Positions 5,674-9,150 of a DNA stretch of 9,150 nt are shown here, piece by piece (position 1 is the first letter of the stretch; each line of letters begins with the position of its first letter). Under the pieces are notes generated by a model. That model did not search any database. It saw only the letters and a program-made list of their open reading frames with translations, and had not been told where the DNA came from. Source of the DNA: Balneolales bacterium (GTDB lineage: Bacteria > Bacteroidota > Rhodothermia > Balneolales > Natronogracilivirgulaceae). Location: contig SLLP01000214.1 in assembly GCA_007133995.1 (NCBI GenBank), positions 1-9,150 of the forward strand, given 5' to 3'. The position numbers and the translations under genes were made by a program.

Positions 5674-7245
5674 ATGCACGCTATTTCATACATCCAGGAT
5701 CGCAAGTGGCAGGCCAGTGTGGCAGCCGGTCTCCTTCTGGGGCTTGGTTTTTCGCCGTTTCCGTTTCCCTTTCCACTTCTTGTTTTTCCCGGATTCGTAC
5801 TGCTGTTCCGGCTGATTGATCTCTGCGAATCAGCTCGCGAAATGGCCTGGGTCTCCTATGCCGGACTACTGCTTTGGAATATTATTACTACTTACTGGCT
5901 GATGTTCGCCACGGTGGCGGGCGGCATTGCAGCCATTCTGGCAAATTCTGCCATTATGACCCTTCCGCTTATGATTATCTGGCATCTGCGGCACCGCGGT
6001 CTTTCCACCGCTCTCACATCGCTGCTGGTACCTGCTGTGTGGCTGTCCTACGAGTTCCTGCATTTCCGCTGGGACCTCTCCTGGCCCTGGCTGAGCCTGG
6101 GCAACAGTTTTGCAACAGCGCCGTGGCTTGTTCAATACATTTCCGTCACCGGCATGCTCGGGATCACATTCTGGATCGTACTGGTAGCATGGCTTTTGTA
6201 CTGCAAGGCGCCTCGCTATGCCACCCTGCTGGTGCTGCTGATCCCGCCGACCGGATCGCTGGCGTTCTATTCCGTCCATCAAACCGAGCACATCGATGAG
6301 GTCGAAGTGCTCATCATGCAGCCCAATTACGACTCCTACCTGCATCTTTCCGGTTACCCGGATGCTGTCACTCCCCTGAGGGAACTGCTGGAACTGACCT
6401 CTGACGCCATCACACCCGACACGCGTGCTGTTTTCTGGCCCGAAAATTCGATCAAGGCACTTATTGTGCAGGATTATCCGGGTGAATCGGACCGCCTTAT
6501 CCGGGAGAATGTCCGGGAATGGGGTATTCCCCTGGTTGCCGGTTCCTCCTTTCTGTACCGGTACGATCCCGGAACCGAGCCACCTGTGATCCGTGGCGAA
6601 TATGGGGGGAAACCCTTCAATATTTACAACTCCGCTTTAGGCTTCTACCCCGATGAGCCGCTTGAATTCTACAGGAAAGCGAAACTGGTACCCATGGTGG
6701 AGCGTTTCCCGTTTGTGCACACCTTAAGCCGGATGGACTATTTCGGGTGGGTCGACTGGCGTGGGCTGGCCATGTTCGGCCGGGGCACCACACCCGATAT
6801 GTTCGATATTGACGGCCATCTCGTACCGGCTCTGATCTGCTATGACTCGGTCTATCCTGACTGGGTGCGCCGGTTTGTAGATCTGGATGCCGCATTTCTG
6901 GTTGTCATTACCAACGACGGCTGGTGGGGTAACACCAGCGGCCATATCCAGCACTATGAGTTTGCCCGTCTGCGAGCGGTTGAAACGGGTAGAACGGTCC
7001 TCAGAAGTGCCAATAACGGGCTTTCGGGCGTGATTCTCGCCAACGGTGACGTGGCTGTGAAAACCGAGTACTGGACCCGCGATCAGTTTACATACACCGT
7101 TCCAGTCTATGATCATAAAACGTTTTATGTTCGGTATGGTGACTGGATCGGATGGCTGTGCCTGGTTCTGAGTGCCGCGGCTCTGTTGCTGATCTACTTA
7201 ACACCGAACCCGGGGCACATCCGGAGTCCGAATTGGAATAATTAG
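5674..7245 (+). CDS. lnt: Lnt, apolipoprotein N-acyltransferase
   Basis: This 523-residue inner-membrane enzyme transfers an acyl chain from a phospholipid to the N-terminal cysteine of lipoproteins, the last step of lipoprotein maturation. About six hydrophobic segments lie in residues 15-200, a periplasmic nitrilase-fold domain covers about 210-480, and a final membrane helix follows at about 491-511 (WIGWLCLVLSAAALLLIYL). The Glu-Lys-Cys triad is recognisable: Glu257 in FWPENS, Lys335 in YRKAKLVPMVE (with Glu343) and Cys389 in ALICYDSVYPDW. The residue two after the catalytic Cys is Asp391, where E. coli has Glu389. The conserved ITNDGWWG and the R-A-V-E-T-G-R segment follow. The ATG directly abuts the rsmI stop codon, so translation is probably coupled. 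The C terminus faces the sprA-like gene across a 91-bp gap. Confidence 0.94.
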   Translation: MHAISYIQDRKWQASVAAGLLLGLGFSPFPFPFPLLVFPGFVLLFRLIDLCESAREMAWVSYAGLLLWNIITTYWLMFATVAGGIAAILANSAIMTLPLMIIWHLRHRGLSTALTSLLVPAVWLSYEFLHFRWDLSWPWLSLGNSFATAPWLVQYISVTGMLGITFWIVLVAWLLYCKAPRYATLLVLLIPPTGSLAFYSVHQTEHIDEVEVLIMQPNYDSYLHLSGYPDAVTPLRELLELTSDAITPDTRAVFWPENSIKALIVQDYPGESDRLIRENVREWGIPLVAGSSFLYRYDPGTEPPVIRGEYGGKPFNIYNSALGFYPDEPLEFYRKAKLVPMVERFPFVHTLSRMDYFGWVDWRGLAMFGRGTTPDMFDIDGHLVPALICYDSVYPDWVRRFVDLDAAFLVVITNDGWWGNTSGHIQHYEFARLRAVETGRTVLRSANNGLSGVILANGDVAVKTEYWTRDQFTYTVPVYDHKTFYVRYGDWIGWLCLVLSAAALLLIYLTPNPGHIRSPNWNN

Positions 7246-7336
7246 CCGAGCCTTGATCCGCAGGTCTTGAACCTGTCTTGGTAACCCGATTACGGCTTAC
7301 ACATGCATTTCACTGCTAAACCGTTGCCGGACTGGA
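7246..7336. other. Convergent lnt/sprA junction
   Basis: These 91 bp separate the stop codons of lnt and the sprA-like gene. A short perfect hairpin at 7261-7275 (CAGGT, loop CTTGA, ACCTG) is present without a T-run. Nothing else is recognised, and no confident terminator is visible for either gene. Confidence 0.4.
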
Positions 7337-9150
7337 TCAATTTGAACGGATCGAAACCTGTACATTAAAGCGAATATCCTGATCGGTGCGCGGGAAGACA
7401 CCGGTAGAACGGGGCATGGTTTTGGAAAAACTGTATTCCAGTCCGGCATTGATCGTCCGGGAAAACTGATATTTCACCGATGGCCTGATCTGCAATGTTG
7501 AGCTCCCCTGTTCATCCGGCCGGGCGCGGACAAAATTCCTGATTTCCTCAGGCGGCAGCCTCAGAGCATCCACGATGTCCTCATTCATGCGATAGGTGTA
7601 AGTGAGGTCCCCGCTGTAGCTGACAGAGAGACTGATGTCGATCTGGTTGTTCAGCTGCCGGAAGAAAGGAAGCCGGAAACCCCGTTTGGAGTAGCTGAAT
7701 GAGGAGGTGAGACCCTGAGACTGGCGTTCGCTTATTGTGTTATTGGTCAGCTGAAAGCTGATCGACTTGCTTCGGTTGTACTGGATTTGGGTCCTGAGGT
7801 TGTTGACCCAGTTCAGCTGCAAGCCAACCAATGGCGAGAAGGATCGCTGCAGATTGATGGACCGGCTGTGGAAGTCCGGGCGTTCATAGAGGTAGTTGAA
7901 TGGTCCAACCGTTTGACTCAGTTGATTGCCGCGATCCGGATTGAGCTGCCAGCCCATCCGGTATGTTCCACTGTAACTGTGGTTCAGGGTAGCGGATTGC
8001 AGATACCGATCCAGAAAACCAAGCCGCTTTTCCCATCCTGACCATGATATCTGCCAATTCGGCAAGGGAAGTGGCATGTACCCGCGGCTTCCAACCGTAC
8101 CGGAAGCAAACCCGAGATATGCGGCCCTGATATCCTTTTCAAGACTGGTGCGTGTCATCGGAATGTCACCGGCATCCAGTCCTGTAATTTCGGTCGATTC
8201 ACCAATATGTTTCAGCGCCCGGTCCAACTGCAGATCAAACAGTTCATCGTATCCGCCTCCGAAAGCCCATGACGTCGTTGAGATACCCCCGGAATGATCC
8301 ATCTGGGCGGATGATGAATCCGGGAAAATGAGGGTTTTAGTGCGTGTTTTGGTGTCATCCCAGCTGGTCTGCCAGTTGAGAGTAACCCTGATATTCGGAG
8401 TAGGACGCAAACCGGAGCGAAGATTCAGTTGATTTTGCGATCGCTGTGTCCCCCTCAGATTGAGCGCTCTGGTAGGATCCTGATTCCGGATGATCTGATC
8501 ATCCGGAATTTCATCCCAAATCCCGATTCTGTAGCCGAAAGGCGGTGAAAAACGCTCATCATCACCGCTTCCGAACATGTAGTAAATTTGAGAATCACCG
8601 GAGTATCCACTTTGTGCAGAACTCCCTCCTCTGTTATAGGTTATGTTCAGATTCTGAATGCTGAGCACTCCAAGCAGCAACGACCGGGCATAATACCTTA
8701 AATCATCGGCCAATTCTCTATCGGTGGGTTCTTCATTGTTTCTTGTTCTTGTCCTTTCCTGATTCCGCTGGCGCCGCTCCTGCTCGTGAGCCTCAACCGC
8801 GTTGTTGTAAAATGGGATCTTCTCAAACAAGGTCTGCGTCCGTATCTCCGGATTGTGGTTAAAGCTGAATGAGTTGTTCAAATTGGCGCCAAGGCCCGAG
8901 CCTTCCGGACTGTTTTGCCATCTGAAACTGCCCTGGAACGATGTGGAGTAGGTCAGCCAGTCCAGTCCATCAATCTGATTGAGTCGCGGCCGCCACGAGG
9001 CAGACCAGTTTTCACCGTATTGATCACGCCGTGGGCTTACGGCCGGATCAAGAAGCCAATCTTCCAATGCCTGGAATGTTGGTATCAATTGAAATTCGGA
9101 ACCCAGGTCGCCCGGGTCAAACGGCACCTCCAGGTCATCGGACGAACCGA
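7337..9150 (-). CDS. sprA: SprA-like outer-membrane protein (T9SS translocon/gliding motility), C-terminal part
   Basis: The frame is open from the right window edge to the TGA at 7337-7339, giving the last 603 residues of a larger protein; the GTG at 9125-9127 is internal, not a start. SprA (Sov) is a giant (about 2,300-residue) beta-barrel forming the outer-membrane channel of the type IX secretion system. The visible sequence has alternating polar/aromatic strands rich in Ser, Asn, Gln, Arg, Tyr and Trp, with none of the long hydrophobic helices of an inner-membrane protein. Family-like segments are SASWRPRLNQIDGLDWLTYS, then LGANLNNSFSFNHN with LFEKIPFYNNA, a charged Glu/Arg-rich stretch, and SLLLGVLSIQNLNITYNRGG, which matches the SprA pattern of a conserved short helix before S-V-x-Y. 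The end, TRxDQDIRFNVQVSIRSN, is a plausible last strand. Another large outer-membrane barrel is the alternative. Confidence 0.75.
   Translation of the reverse strand, partial: GSSDDLEVPFDPGDLGSEFQLIPTFQALEDWLLDPAVSPRRDQYGENWSASWRPRLNQIDGLDWLTYSTSFQGSFRWQNSPEGSGLGANLNNSFSFNHNPEIRTQTLFEKIPFYNNAVEAHEQERRQRNQERTRTRNNEEPTDRELADDLRYYARSLLLGVLSIQNLNITYNRGGSSAQSGYSGDSQIYYMFGSGDDERFSPPFGYRIGIWDEIPDDQIIRNQDPTRALNLRGTQRSQNQLNLRSGLRPTPNIRVTLNWQTSWDDTKTRTKTLIFPDSSSAQMDHSGGISTTSWAFGGGYDELFDLQLDRALKHIGESTEITGLDAGDIPMTRTSLEKDIRAAYLGFASGTVGSRGYMPLPLPNWQISWSGWEKRLGFLDRYLQSATLNHSYSGTYRMGWQLNPDRGNQLSQTVGPFNYLYERPDFHSRSINLQRSFSPLVGLQLNWVNNLRTQIQYNRSKSISFQLTNNTISERQSQGLTSSFSYSKRGFRLPFFRQLNNQIDISLSVSYSGDLTYTYRMNEDIVDALRLPPEEIRNFVRARPDEQGSSTLQIRPSVKYQFSRTINAGLEYSFSKTMPRSTGVFPRTDQDIRFNVQVSIRSN

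Noticed and set aside
7246..7336. tRNA or other structured RNA gene in the lnt/sprA gap
   Set aside because: No cloverleaf arms or conserved T-loop pattern; only a 5-bp hairpin is present.
1..9150. CRISPR array, insertion sequence, prophage or defence system
   Set aside because: No regularly spaced identical repeats with unique spacers, no transposase or integrase, and no defence-family protein; all full-size genes are core functions.

Overview
The window is a compact, roughly 50% GC bacterial chromosome segment of mostly housekeeping genes. The gene set points to the Balneolaeota/Rhodothermaeota side of the Bacteroidetes/FCB group. A SprA-like outer-membrane protein of the type IX secretion system is a Bacteroidetes-superphylum marker. 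An hrcA-grpE-dnaJ cluster is uncommon in classical Bacteroidetes but, as I recall, known in the Balneola/Salinibacter lineages. None of the gene starts I inspected has a strong Shine-Dalgarno sequence, which also fits this group. The taxonomic placement is inference.

Layout, left to right. Positions 1-823 (+) hold the 3' end of purK followed by complete purE, the paired enzymes of the N5-CAIR route of purine synthesis. A short convergent junction (824-903) separates purE from a minus-strand block that is read, in transcription order, as a VOC/glyoxalase-fold protein (4616-4236), hrcA (4136-3084), grpE (2808-2071) and dnaJ (2064-904). grpE and dnaJ are 6 bp apart; hrcA and grpE are separated by a 275-bp spacer. 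No dnaK and no recognisable CIRCE operator lie in the window. A divergent, gene-poor 373-bp region (4617-4989) then leads to a plus-strand pair, rsmI (4990-5673) and lnt (5674-7245), in which the lnt ATG directly abuts the rsmI stop codon. The right end (7337-9150, minus strand) is the C-terminal part of a large SprA-like beta-barrel protein, cut by the window edge.

How the genes relate: HrcA, GrpE and DnaJ form a heat-shock repressor/co-chaperone module that serves a DnaK encoded elsewhere. RsmI modifies 16S rRNA. Lnt completes lipoprotein acylation at the inner membrane. SprA exports T9SS cargo across the outer membrane. The last two are both cell-envelope functions, but they are convergent and not co-transcribed.

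The unexplained signal is mainly noncoding. The 4617-4989 region carries two copies of an exactly 100-bp-period direct repeat (about 78% identical over 77 bp). Its internal arms alternate in orientation every 50 bp and can form mutually exclusive hairpins, and each copy contains a matching short open frame. There is also a perfect 20-bp tandem duplication just before the grpE start, a 19-bp tandem duplication of the dnaJ stop-codon region, and an interrupted palindrome in the place where a CIRCE would be expected before hrcA. I see no convincing new multi-gene system here.
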